Assembly (NCBI GenBank): GCA_910584585.1
Contig: CAJUBP010000058.1
Span: 1-25,029 of the forward strand
Source: an uncultured Lachnospiraceae bacterium
Lineage (GTDB): Bacteria > Bacillota > Clostridia > Lachnospirales > Lachnospiraceae
Reading direction: 5' to 3'
DNA: 25,029 bases
This document shows, piece by piece, positions 1-7,951 of the stretch (within the stretch, counting starts at the first letter, position 1; every line of letters begins with the position of its first letter). The translations under genes were made by a program, and so were the position numbers. Below the pieces are notes generated by a model. That model ran no database searches and had not been told where the DNA came from. It saw only the letters and a list, made by a program, of their open reading frames with translations.

Positions 1-302
1 ACTGCTATGAGCGGGGGTATGACTGGGGCGGGCTGTACCGGCTGTTTGACCGGGTATCCTGCTGGTGCTGCCCTCTGCAGGGGCTGGAGGAACTGCGGAC
101 GCTGCGGCGGGAGTTCCCGGAGCTGTGGGAGCAGCTTCTGGAATGGGAGGCGCAGACATGGCGGAATTTCCGGAAGGATTTTTCTGTGGAGGAACTGGAG
201 ATCAGGTTCCGGTTTGAGGAAGAGCGGGTGCGGGAGGGAAAGCGTATCCGGGGGAAGGAATTTTTCCGGGAACTGCGGGAGCGGATTAGGGAGCATGGGT
301 GA
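1..302 (+). CDS. PAPS reductase-family protein, 3' end only (5' end outside window)
   Basis: The frame with codons starting at base 3 is open from the left edge to TGA at 300-302, giving the last 99 residues of a protein. It begins CYERGYDWGGLYRLFDRVSC and continues with WCCPLQ and an arginine/glutamate-rich helical tail. The segment with a Tyr/Trp-rich stretch, FDRVSCWCCPLQ and then an ELRTLRREFPELW-type helix is what I recognise as the C-terminus of phage phosphoadenosine-phosphosulfate reductase-family proteins (PF01507, an ATP pyrophosphatase fold). These are common upstream of the terminase in Clostridia prophages. The Cys cluster could bind metal. The catalytic N-terminal P-loop part is outside the window, so the reaction cannot be read here; sulfur chemistry or nucleotide activation is an inference. 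An overlapping ORF from base 7 in another frame is a shadow. Confidence 0.7.
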   Translation, partial: CYERGYDWGGLYRLFDRVSCWCCPLQGLEELRTLRREFPELWEQLLEWEAQTWRNFRKDFSVEELEIRFRFEEERVREGKRIRGKEFFRELRERIREHG

Positions 303-305
303 TTC

Positions 306-473
306 ATGCTTTGGATTATATGGATAATGTGGCAGTGGGAGAAGCTGTGGGCAGCAGGTCTTTTGGTTGAGCCGGGGACGGATGTAGGCAGTGTTATTCT
401 TACAGGTAGAGAGCCAGACGGACATGCTGGCATGTCTATTTGGAGACTGCTGCGAGGGAAAAATACCTTGTAG
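306..473 (+). CDS. possible 55-aa small protein
   Basis: An ATG at 306 lies four bases after the stop of the preceding gene and opens a 55-codon frame to TAG at 471-473. The product begins MLWIIWIMWQWEKLW, a very Trp-rich hydrophobic start that could be one short membrane helix, and ends in a basic RLLRGKNTL. The GGGAG at about 288-292 is rather far upstream for a ribosome-binding site. I do not recognise a family. It fills an otherwise empty gap between two genes of the same strand, which is its main support. It may equally be non-coding; the remainder of the gap (474-569) shows nothing. Confidence 0.25.
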   Translation: MLWIIWIMWQWEKLWAAGLLVEPGTDVGSVILTGREPDGHAGMSIWRLLRGKNTL

Positions 474-569
474 CCTGCTATGGGGTATTTGGATTTGGTT
501 TAATGTGCTGCCGGTGCGGATTTTTCCGTGGGGCATGGCGGCAGGGGTCTGCGGAAGGGGAGGTGCAGG

Positions 570-1706
570 ATGGAACGGGTTGCGGTGATTGATGCGGATT
601 TGATTGGAAGGAGGAAGCACAGGTTCCCGAACCTTGCCTGCATGAAGCTGTCGGGATACCACAAGGGGCGCGGGGATGATGTGGCACTGAAAACGGATTA
701 TGAGGGGCTGGACGGGTTTGACCGGGTGTATGTGTCGAAGGTGTTTACGGATACGGAAGTGCCGGAGGGTGTCCTTGGGATGGGGAATGTGTCTTACGGA
801 GGGACGGGGTTCTTTTATGACAGGGCGCCGTCTCTGCCGGAGGAAGTGGAACATTGTATGCCGGACTATCATCTGTATGACGGGTGGGTGCAGGGAAAGC
901 TGGATGCCGGGGCGAAGCGGAGTGATTTTCAGTTTTATCTGGATTATTCTATCGGGTTCCTCACAAGGGGGTGTTTCCGGAAGTGCGCGTTCTGTGTGAA
1001 CAGGAATTATGACCGGGTGTGTATGCACAGCCCTTTGGAGGAGTTCCTGGACCCGGAGCGGAGGAAGGTGTGCCTGCTGGATGACAATTTTCTGGGGTAT
1101 CCCCGTTGGAAGGAGATGCTGGACGCATTAAAGCGGACGGGGAAGCCTTTTCAGTTCCGGCAGGGGCTGGACGAGCGGCTTCTGGATGACGGGAAGTGCC
1201 GGGAGCTGTTTTCCAGCCGTTATGACGGGAATTATACGTTTGCCTTTGATGACGTGGGAGACGCTGGGCTGATTGAAAGGAAGCTCATTCTGGTAAGAAA
1301 GCATACGGACGCGCGCCTGCGGTTTTACTGTTTCTGCGGGTTTGACCGGGCGGACATATGGGACGGGGATTTCTGGGCGGATGATGTTTTCGGGCTGCTG
1401 AAACGGGTGGAGATTTTGATGAAATATAAGTGTCTGCCTTATGTGATGAGGTATGAGCGGTACAGGGAGAGTCCGTTCAGGGGGATGTATGTGACCATTG
1501 CGAGGTGGGCGAACCAGCCGGGGCTTTTTTATAAAAAGAGCCTGCGGGAGTTTGGGGAGATGAATGGCAGGCAGAGCGCCTGTTTTAAATATCTGGAGGA
1601 TTTTGAGCGGCGGTTTCCGGAGGCCGCTTATTTTTATGACCTGAAATTTGGGGAAATGGGTGCTGATGGGATGTGCGCCGGCGGAAAAAGCGGGGAGGTG
1701 GTCTGA
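570..1706 (+). CDS. radical SAM protein (phage-type, unknown substrate)
   Basis: A 378-residue protein. The N-terminal ~110 residues (VAVIDADLIGRRKHRFPNLA, then a GYHKGRGDDV segment) resemble the B12-binding-like Rossmann domain found before radical SAM cores, but I see no DxHxxG cobalamin-ligand motif. The core has GCFRKCAFC with C135, C139 and C142, the CX3CX2C signature that holds the 4Fe-4S cluster which cleaves S-adenosylmethionine. LLDDNFLGYP and FRQGLDERLL follow as expected in a radical SAM barrel. ATG 570 is chosen because GGGGAGGTG lies just upstream and homologous starts read MxRVAVIDADLIG; a longer frame from 528 is possible. It ends two bases before the methyltransferase start. 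A role in modifying DNA or a nucleotide is inferred from its neighbours; the substrate is unknown. Confidence 0.8.
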   Translation: MERVAVIDADLIGRRKHRFPNLACMKLSGYHKGRGDDVALKTDYEGLDGFDRVYVSKVFTDTEVPEGVLGMGNVSYGGTGFFYDRAPSLPEEVEHCMPDYHLYDGWVQGKLDAGAKRSDFQFYLDYSIGFLTRGCFRKCAFCVNRNYDRVCMHSPLEEFLDPERRKVCLLDDNFLGYPRWKEMLDALKRTGKPFQFRQGLDERLLDDGKCRELFSSRYDGNYTFAFDDVGDAGLIERKLILVRKHTDARLRFYCFCGFDRADIWDGDFWADDVFGLLKRVEILMKYKCLPYVMRYERYRESPFRGMYVTIARWANQPGLFYKKSLREFGEMNGRQSACFKYLEDFERRFPEAAYFYDLKFGEMGADGMCAGGKSGEVV

Positions 1707-1708
1707 TT

Positions 1709-3337
1709 ATGGGGCGGCTTACGTTTCTGGATATCTGTTCGGGGATTGGCGGATTCCGGCTGGGGCTGGAATGGGCCGGGCATAGGTGTATTGGTTATTG
1801 TGAGTATGATAAGTTTGCGAGGGCTTCTTATGAGGCCATGTATGATACGGAGGGGGAGTGGAAGGCGTATGACGTTACAGAGCTTAGACCAGGGGATGTC
1901 CCATATGCAGATATCTGGTGCTTTGGATTCCCCTGCCAGGATATCTCCATTGCGGGAAAGCAGAGGGGGCTTAGAGGGAAGCGAAGTGGGATCTATTACA
2001 GCATTATTGACCTCATCAAAGGCAAAGAGGAAGGTGATAAGCCCACATACTTACTTGTTGAGAACGTTAAGAACCTGTTATCAGTCAATGGAGGATTCGA
2101 TTTTGCCGAGGTTCTGTCTGAAATGGACGAAGCAGGGTATGACGTGCGGTGGCAGGTGCTTAACTCCAAGGATTTCGGAGTCCCCCAGAACCGGGAGAGG
2201 GTATTCCTTATCGCAGTTCTTAGAAGCAGAGGTGGACGGGAAGTATTACCTGTCACCGGAGAAGACGGCGGAGCTCTTAAAGAGGTTATAGGCGGGATGC
2301 AGGGATACCGGGTGTATGACCCGTCGGGGATTTCGGTGAGTATCGGGGCAAATGGCGGGGGCATGGGCGCGAAGACCGGGCTTTACTGCGTGGGGAATGT
2401 GAACCCCGGCGGGAAGGGGATGAACGGCTGTGTCTATGATGCCAGGGGGCTTGCGCCGGCTGTCACTGTGAATAAGGGGCAGGGGAGCAAGGTGTTTGTG
2501 GACCAGACGCTGAACCGCCCGAAGGTTACGGAGGTTGCCCGGTGTTTGGTGGCACAGTATAATGCCGGGCTTACGAATTATGGCAATTCGGGGGTGTTGG
2601 AGACCGCAGGTGGGGAAGCCGTGAGCGGGGACGGCGGCATGGCGGGAGCCAGGGCGGTGCTGACACCGGACCGGGTGGAGAAGAGGCAGAACGGCAGGCG
2701 GATGAAGGAGGCCGGGGAGCCGATGTTCACGCTGACGGCGCAGGACCAGCACGGGATTTATCTGCCGGAAGAGGCGGGCGGGGGTGCGGAGCCAGAGATG
2801 GCGCTGCCTGTACGCAATGCTACGAAGCAGGGATATGATATGGCGTATCCGGGAGACGGGATTGTGCTGTCATATCCGAAAAGTGAATCCAGGCGGGGCC
2901 GGGTTGGAAAGGGCTGTTCGCAGACGCTGGATACGGGGTGCATGATGGGGACGGTGACGAGGTGCGGGAGGATACGGAGGCTGACGCCCCGTGAGTGTTT
3001 CCGCCTGCAGGGGTTCCCGGATGGGCTGTATGAGCGGGCGGCGGCTGTCAATTCGGAGACACAGCTTTATAAGCAGGCCGGGAATGCAGTCACGGCGACG
3101 GTGGCTTATGCGGTTGCCATGGCCCTGCCGGAGAGCCGGGAGCTTCTGGCGCAGATGGAGGCGGTGTGGGAAGAGTTTGGTGATTCCGTGGAGAAAATGG
3201 AAAGTAGAAATTTTGATGATTCTGTATCAGGTACAGAGTGGGATGATTTTGGAGATATGGAAATGGAAGATGCGGCAGGGGAAGTTCCGGGGGATTCCGG
3301 GGCGGAGCCTGGCGGGGATTTTGATTTTTTGGATTAG
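1709..3337 (+). CDS. DNA (cytosine-5-)-methyltransferase
   Basis: A 542-residue C5 methyltransferase. Motif I is FLDICSGIGGFRLGL at the N-terminus, the catalytic Pro-Cys is GFPCQDIS (C76), motif VI is VENVKNLL (E118), motif VIII is QNRERVFLI, and the C-terminal motifs are LTPRECFRLQGFPD and QAGNAVT. Together these give a complete enzyme that moves a methyl group from SAM to C5 of cytosine in DNA. Between motifs VIII and IX (about residues 195-420) is a long insertion of degenerate beta-rich repeats containing the target-recognition region, so the specificity cannot be read. After motif X comes an acidic tail rich in Asp, Glu and Gly. ATG 1709 has GGAGG 9-10 bases upstream; an ATG at 1673 inside the previous gene is less likely. 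The 1870-2290 stretch uses different codons from the rest of the gene. Likely role: protecting phage DNA from host restriction, with no partner nuclease nearby. Confidence 0.93.
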   Translation: MGRLTFLDICSGIGGFRLGLEWAGHRCIGYCEYDKFARASYEAMYDTEGEWKAYDVTELRPGDVPYADIWCFGFPCQDISIAGKQRGLRGKRSGIYYSIIDLIKGKEEGDKPTYLLVENVKNLLSVNGGFDFAEVLSEMDEAGYDVRWQVLNSKDFGVPQNRERVFLIAVLRSRGGREVLPVTGEDGGALKEVIGGMQGYRVYDPSGISVSIGANGGGMGAKTGLYCVGNVNPGGKGMNGCVYDARGLAPAVTVNKGQGSKVFVDQTLNRPKVTEVARCLVAQYNAGLTNYGNSGVLETAGGEAVSGDGGMAGARAVLTPDRVEKRQNGRRMKEAGEPMFTLTAQDQHGIYLPEEAGGGAEPEMALPVRNATKQGYDMAYPGDGIVLSYPKSESRRGRVGKGCSQTLDTGCMMGTVTRCGRIRRLTPRECFRLQGFPDGLYERAAAVNSETQLYKQAGNAVTATVAYAVAMALPESRELLAQMEAVWEEFGDSVEKMESRNFDDSVSGTEWDDFGDMEMEDAAGEVPGDSGAEPGGDFDFLD

Positions 3338-3373
3338 ATGGTGCGTGAGCCGGTACGGAGGGAGGTGAGTGCG

Positions 3374-3853
3374 GTGGCGCAGAGAGGGCGGAAGCCGAAG
3401 CCTACGGCGGTGAAGGTGCTGGAGGGGAACCCTGGGAAGAGGGGGCTGAATGCGGGGGAGCCGAAGCCGGAGAAGAAGGCTCCCAGGTGTCCGGGGTGGC
3501 TGGAAGCGGAGGCGAAGAAGGAATGGAAGCGGATGGCGAAGCAGATGGAGCTGCTTGGTATCCTGACGGAGATTGACATGGCGGCTTTTGCGGGGTACTG
3601 CCAGGCGTATGCCAGGTGGAAGGAGGCGGAGGAATATATTTCCGAGCATGGGGCTATCATGGAGACTCCTTCGGGGTACTGCCAGCAGGTGCCGCAGGTG
3701 TCCATTGCGCAGACTTATTTGAAGATCATGAACCGGTTCTGTGAGCAGTTTGGGCTTACGCCTTCTTCCCGGAGCCGGATTGTGGCGGATGCCGGGGAGG
3801 ATAAGGAGAGCGATGCCATGGAGATCCTGCTTTTTAAAGGGGGCGGCGGATAG
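3374..3853 (+). CDS. terS: phage terminase small subunit, P27 family
   Basis: A 159-residue basic protein starting AQRGRKPKPTAVKVLEGNPG, the hallmark N-terminus of P27-family small terminases (PF05119). It continues with CPGWLEAEAKKEWKRM and a helical DNA-binding and oligomerisation core. TerS recognises phage DNA and hands it to the large subunit for packaging. The GTG at 3374 is preferred because GGAGG at 3361-3365 sits eight bases upstream and family members begin at this residue. An ATG at 3338, directly abutting the methyltransferase stop, would add 12 residues with no visible ribosome-binding site. The stop TAG overlaps the GTG start of the large subunit (TAGTG), which indicates translational coupling. 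Confidence 0.9.
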   Translation: MAQRGRKPKPTAVKVLEGNPGKRGLNAGEPKPEKKAPRCPGWLEAEAKKEWKRMAKQMELLGILTEIDMAAFAGYCQAYARWKEAEEYISEHGAIMETPSGYCQQVPQVSIAQTYLKIMNRFCEQFGLTPSSRSRIVADAGEDKESDAMEILLFKGGGG

Positions 3854-5400
3854 TGTTTGACGAGGCGAAGGCGCAGAGGGCGGTGGAGTTTATCCGCTGT
3901 CTGAAACATACGAAGGGGAGATGGCGGGGGCAGGCGTTTGACCTGCTGCCGTGGCAGGAGACGATCATCCGGGATGTGTTCGGGACGGTGAAGGAGGACG
4001 GGTTCCGGCAGTATAATACGGCTTATGTGGAGATTCCGAAGAAGAACGGGAAGTCGGAGCTGGCGGCGGGGGTGGCGCTTTATATGACCTGCGGGGACAA
4101 TGAGTGGGGCGCGGAGGTGTATGGGTGCGCTTCGGACCGGCAGCAGGCTTCGATTGTGTTTGACGTGGCGGTGGACATGGTGGAGCAGTGCCCGGCGTTG
4201 AAGAGGCGGATCAAGCCGGTGATGTCGGTGAAGCGGCTGGTGTATAAGCCTACCAACAGTTTTTACCAGGTGCTGTCTGCGGAGGCTTATACGAAGCACG
4301 GGCTGAATGTCCATGCGGTTATTTTTGACGAGCTGCACAGCCAGCCGAACCGGGAGCTGTTTGACGTGATGACGAAGGGGTCCGGGGATGCCAGGACACA
4401 GCCTTTGTTTTTCCTGATTACTACGGCGGGGACGGACCGGCATTCGGTCTGTTTTGAGCAGCATCAGAAGGCGGAGGATATTTTGTGCGGGCGGAAGGTG
4501 GACCCGACGTTTTATCCGGTGATCTATGGGGCGGCGGATGATGCGGACTGGACTTCGGAGGAGGTGTGGTATCGGGCGAATCCGTCTCTGGGGCATACGA
4601 TTGATATTGGGAAGGTGCGCAATGCGTGTTTGAGCGCCAGGGACAATCCGGCGGAGGAGAATATTTTCCGGCAGCTTCGGCTGAACCAGTGGGTGAAGCA
4701 GTCTACACGGTGGATGCAGATGGAGAAGTGGGATGCCTGTGCTTTTCCGGTGGATGAGGGGGAGCTTCTGGGGCGTGAGTGTTATGGCGGGCTGGATCTG
4801 TCCAGTTCTATTGATATCACGGCTTTTGTGCTGGTGTTCCCGCCCAGGGACGATTCGGAGCGGTATGTGTTCCTGCCGTTTTTCTGGATACCGGAGGAGA
4901 ACATGGTGCGGAGGGTGCGGCGTGACCATGTGCCTTATGATGTGTGGGAGAGGCAGGGGTTTCTGGAGACTACGGAGGGGGATGTGATCCATTATGGGTT
5001 TATTGAGCGGTTTATTGAGGAACTGGGGAAGAGGTTTCACATTAAGGAGATTGCTTTTGACCGGTGGGGAGCGGTGCAGATGGTCCAGAACCTGGAGGGG
5101 CTTGGGTTTACGGTGGTCCCGTTCGGGCAGGGGTTCAAGGATATGTCGCCGCCTACGAAGAGGCTGATGGAGCTGGTTCTGGAGCGGAATGTTGCCCATG
5201 GCGGGCATCCGGTGCTGCGGTGGATGATGGATAATATTTTTGTGCGGACGGACCCGGCGGGGAATATCAAGCCGGACAAGGAGAAGTCTACGGAGAAGAT
5301 TGACGGCGCGGTGGCGGCGGTTATGGCGCTGGACCGGGCGGTAAGGAATGGCGGGAGTACGGGGAGTGTGTATGATGAGAGGGGGATTTTGTCCTTTTAA
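3853..5400 (+). CDS. terL: phage terminase large subunit
   Basis: A 515-residue packaging motor and nuclease of the Terminase_1 type (PF03354). The ATPase half shows the P-loop EIPKKNGKSELA (Lys67) and a Walker B strand VIFDELHS (Asp159, Glu160). The nuclease half shows GGLDLSSSIDITAF (Asp315), IAFDRWGA, and a final acidic EKIDGAVAAVMALDRA motif, matching the RNase H-like metal site. It powers DNA translocation into proheads at the portal and cuts concatemers. Start GTG 3853 overlaps the stop of terS. The product is of usual length and uninterrupted. In HK97-like phages the portal gene normally follows directly; here an accessory gene of different composition lies between them. Confidence 0.96.
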   Translation: MFDEAKAQRAVEFIRCLKHTKGRWRGQAFDLLPWQETIIRDVFGTVKEDGFRQYNTAYVEIPKKNGKSELAAGVALYMTCGDNEWGAEVYGCASDRQQASIVFDVAVDMVEQCPALKRRIKPVMSVKRLVYKPTNSFYQVLSAEAYTKHGLNVHAVIFDELHSQPNRELFDVMTKGSGDARTQPLFFLITTAGTDRHSVCFEQHQKAEDILCGRKVDPTFYPVIYGAADDADWTSEEVWYRANPSLGHTIDIGKVRNACLSARDNPAEENIFRQLRLNQWVKQSTRWMQMEKWDACAFPVDEGELLGRECYGGLDLSSSIDITAFVLVFPPRDDSERYVFLPFFWIPEENMVRRVRRDHVPYDVWERQGFLETTEGDVIHYGFIERFIEELGKRFHIKEIAFDRWGAVQMVQNLEGLGFTVVPFGQGFKDMSPPTKRLMELVLERNVAHGGHPVLRWMMDNIFVRTDPAGNIKPDKEKSTEKIDGAVAAVMALDRAVRNGGSTGSVYDERGILSF

Positions 5401-5423
5401 TGTTGGCGGTTTTCTGGTATGAT
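5395..5423 (+). promoter_or_regulatory. possible promoter of the first cargo gene
   Basis: TATGAT at 5418-5423 lies 17 bases after a weak TTTTAA at 5395-5400, and TG precedes the -10 by one base (TGGTATGAT, an extended -10). The spacer contains GGCGGTTTTCTG, which resembles spacers before the other cargo genes. The start codon it would serve is at 5462. The -35 is poor, so this is a moderate guess. Confidence 0.35.
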
Positions 5424-5461
5424 AAGAGTTATAAATAAAAGGTTCTACGAGGAGGGATATA

Positions 5462-6358
5462 GTGGAGGAACGTAATGAAATTGCAGAAATAGATAGAGAA
5501 GAGCAATTAGAAAAAGAACATAATATAAGAAGATATTTGATGAAACTTCACTATATTGATTTGCATCCATTAAATCCAGATAGGTTTTATGAAGACGAGA
5601 AAAGAATGGCTATGAAAAATGGGCCTAAGGTTCCAACAAGAAAAGATTCTCAAAAGGATGTGGGAATCACATTATGGCTGAAAATTAAATCTTTTTTTAG
5701 TGAAGATGCCCGAAAAAAACGAGATTCTTTAGAAGAACAGGCAGAAGAGTATTATAAAGAAAACCTTGAATTGATTATGCCACGGAAAATTGAATATGAT
5801 AAACGCTGTGATCAACAGTATACTTTCATGCGCGACCAGCTTAAAAATGGAGATAGGAAAGAAGTTATTCGCTTTATGAAAGAAGTTCTTTATAGTGATG
5901 ATTTTTCGGTGGATGGAGAAAACCGCTATGAGATAGATGTTTCGTTAGATTATTTGAAGGACCAATCACAATTAAATGTAAGTTATAGGATTCCAAATGA
6001 TTATGAGATTCGAGTTATACCAAGATACAGACAAAAAATAAATAAAGCAGATGAGGCAAAGTTTAGAATTGATATTGTAAAAAAGGTATTACTTAGAATA
6101 GTAACAATAATCTTTTTATCTGATGTAGATATGAATGTTCAAAAAATATTCTTAACAGGATATTTAGATTATTTTGACTCATCTATTGGTGCGAATGAAC
6201 AGAAAAATGTTATACAGTTAAAAATGGATAGGACTTTATTTGATAAAATTGATTTTGAAGGAGTAAGTGTGGGTGATTTATATGAAAAAAGAATAAAGCC
6301 TAAAATGTCAGAAAAGTTATATTTAAAAGAACCGGTTGACTTGAAAGAAATTAAATAA
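5462..6358 (+). CDS. accessory (moron-type) protein of unknown function
   Basis: A 298-residue, highly charged, AT-rich gene inserted between the terminase and portal genes. GTG 5462 is chosen because GGAGG at 5451-5455 is six bases upstream. Residues 1-40 are acidic and helical. A Lys-rich segment around residues 75-100 includes LWLKIKSFFSEDARKKRD. The C-terminal half has alternating strand and helix pattern: a strand LNVSYRIPN, a hydrophobic helix VLLRIVTIIFLSD, then FLTGYLDYFDSSIG and VIQLKMD. This layout reminds me of a conserved domain found N-terminal to nucleases in some restriction-like proteins, but the nuclease part is absent and I cannot assign it. A/T-ending codons unlike its neighbours, its own promoter-like element and a downstream terminator point to separate acquisition. 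A lysogen-expressed or anti-phage role is inference only. Confidence 0.85.
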   Translation: MEERNEIAEIDREEQLEKEHNIRRYLMKLHYIDLHPLNPDRFYEDEKRMAMKNGPKVPTRKDSQKDVGITLWLKIKSFFSEDARKKRDSLEEQAEEYYKENLELIMPRKIEYDKRCDQQYTFMRDQLKNGDRKEVIRFMKEVLYSDDFSVDGENRYEIDVSLDYLKDQSQLNVSYRIPNDYEIRVIPRYRQKINKADEAKFRIDIVKKVLLRIVTIIFLSDVDMNVQKIFLTGYLDYFDSSIGANEQKNVIQLKMDRTLFDKIDFEGVSVGDLYEKRIKPKMSEKLYLKEPVDLKEIK

Positions 6359-6375
6359 ATGTCAGGAGAAATAAA

Positions 6376-6408
6376 AACGGCATCTCTTCGGAGGTGCTTT
6401 TCTTTTTT
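6376..6408 (+). terminator. intrinsic terminator after first cargo gene
   Basis: GCATCTC (6380-6386), loop TTCG, GAGGTGC (6391-6397), then TTTTCTTTTTT. It is a seven-pair stem with one G-T pair, a UUCG tetraloop and a U-tract, preceded by A residues that can extend pairing with the U-tract. It sits 17 bases after the cargo stop codon and ends just ahead of the portal ribosome-binding site. Confidence 0.8.
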
Positions 6409-6429
6409 GGATTTTTGCAGGAGGTGTGT

Positions 6430-7734
6430 ATGGGGTTAGCTTCGATTTTGGGTATTAGGGGGGCGAGGGATAAGCCGGAGGACAGGTACAGGGGGCCGGC
6501 TTATTCTTTTTTCTTTGGAAGGAGCAGCAGCGGGAAGGTTGTGAATGAGCGGACGGCCATGCAGGCTACGGCGGTCTATTCCTGTGTGCGGATTCTGGCG
6601 GAGGCTGTGGCGTCTCTGCCGGTGCATTTGTACCGGTATGCGGGGAAGGGGAAGGAGCGGGTGTATGACCATCCTTTGTATTATCTCCTGCATGACGAGC
6701 CGAACCCGGAGATGACTTCTTTTGTGTTCCGGGAGACTTTGATGAGTCACCTTTTGATCTGGGGGAATGCTTATGCGCAGATCATACGGGACGGCGGGGG
6801 ACGGGTGCTGGGGCTGTATCCGCTGCTGCCGGACCGGGTGGAGGTTGACCGGGACGATAAGGGGGAGATTTTTTATGTTTATGACCGGTACAGTGACGAG
6901 AATCCGAATTTTGGGGAGTATGGCAGGGTGTGTCTTCGGCAGGAGGATGTGCTGCATATCCCTGGGCTTGGGTTTGACGGGCTGGTGGGGTATTCGCCTA
7001 TTGCCATGGCTAAGAATGCGGTGGGGATGACGCTGGCCTGTGAGGAATACGGGGCGGGGTTCTTTGAGAACGGGGCCACGCCGGGAGGCGTTCTGGAGCA
7101 TCCGGGGGTGTTGAAGGACCCGGCGAAGGTGCGGGAGAGCTGGCACGCTGTTTACGGGGGTTCTAAGAATGCGGGGAAGGTTGCTGTTCTGGAGGAGGGC
7201 ATGAAGTACCAGCAGATCGGGATTCCGCCGGAGGAAGCGCAGTTTCTGGAGACCAGGAAGTTCCAGGTGGATGAGATCGCCAGGCTGTACCGGATTCCGC
7301 CGCATATGGTGGGGGATTTGGATAAGAGCAGTTTTAGTAATATTGAGCAGCAGTCTTTGGAGTTTGTGAAGTATACGCTGGACCCCTGGGTGGTGCGGTG
7401 GGAGCAGTCTTTGCAGAAGGCGCTTTTGCTGCCCCGGGAGAAGCGGGAGTATTTTGTGAAGCTGAATGTGGACGGGCTTCTGCGGGGGGATTATCAGAGC
7501 CGGATGACCGGGTATTCTGTGGGGCGGCAGAATGGGTGGCTGTCTACGAATGATATCAGGGAGATGGAGGATATGAACCCGATCCCGGCGGAGGAAGGCG
7601 GGGACTTGTATCTGGTGAACGGGAATCTTTGTAAGTTGAAGGATGCGGGGCTGTTTGCGGGAAGGAATCGGCAGGAGCAGGAGCCGCCGGACGGGAGGCA
7701 GCTTTGGCAAGGGGATTCCGGGTCGGGGCTGTGA
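6430..7734 (+). CDS. phage portal protein, HK97 family
   Basis: A 434-residue portal (PF04860 type). The order is ERTAMQATAVYSCVRILAEA, LPVHLYRY, HPLYYLLHDEPNPEM, a WGNAYAQIIRD segment, PLLPDRVEV, HIPGLGFDGLVGYSPI, and a C-terminal region with QFLETRKFQVDEIARLYRIP and PHMVGDLDKSSFSNIEQQ, all characteristic of HK97-type portals. Twelve copies form the ring at the prohead vertex through which DNA is packaged and to which the connector proteins attach. ATG 6430 has CAGGAGG just upstream and gives the usual N-terminus; an in-frame codon at 6394 would place the terminator hairpin inside the coding region and is rejected. Codon use returns to the G-rich style of the structural genes. Confidence 0.95.
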   Translation: MGLASILGIRGARDKPEDRYRGPAYSFFFGRSSSGKVVNERTAMQATAVYSCVRILAEAVASLPVHLYRYAGKGKERVYDHPLYYLLHDEPNPEMTSFVFRETLMSHLLIWGNAYAQIIRDGGGRVLGLYPLLPDRVEVDRDDKGEIFYVYDRYSDENPNFGEYGRVCLRQEDVLHIPGLGFDGLVGYSPIAMAKNAVGMTLACEEYGAGFFENGATPGGVLEHPGVLKDPAKVRESWHAVYGGSKNAGKVAVLEEGMKYQQIGIPPEEAQFLETRKFQVDEIARLYRIPPHMVGDLDKSSFSNIEQQSLEFVKYTLDPWVVRWEQSLQKALLLPREKREYFVKLNVDGLLRGDYQSRMTGYSVGRQNGWLSTNDIREMEDMNPIPAEEGGDLYLVNGNLCKLKDAGLFAGRNRQEQEPPDGRQLWQGDSGSGL

Positions 7735-7791
7735 GGTACGGATATCTGGAAAGTAGAGTGTTCCGGCTTTCGTGGGTGTGGCGCTGTAGAG

Positions 7792-7902
7792 ATGGACCGT
7801 GGTAAATACCGTGTGGCGGATATGGATGGCAGGTTTCGGGATTTGCTGTGTTATGGTCTGTGTGAAGTGGAAGATATCGGGTTGAGTGAGAATGGAATAT
7901 AG
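7792..7902 (+). CDS. doubtful 36-aa ORF between portal and protease
   Basis: ATG 7792 to TAG 7902 encodes a 36-residue product (MDRGKYRVADMDGRFRDLL...). It has no strong ribosome-binding site and no recognisable family. A second 34-residue frame (7892-7996, beginning MEYREFWELAGG) overlaps it. The gap 7735-8005 would otherwise contain only hairpin-forming sequence. Phage genomes carry such tiny ORFs often, but nothing here proves expression. Confidence 0.15.
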   Translation: MDRGKYRVADMDGRFRDLLCYGLCEVEDIGLSENGI

Positions 7903-7951
7903 GGAGTTTTGGGAGCTGGCAGGCGGATGTGTCTGTTGGCTTTTTTGTGCG

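Noticed and set aside
3715..5208. 497-codon - strand frame opposite the terminase
   Set aside because: Antisense shadow of terL with Arg/Pro/His/Leu composition and no domain pattern.
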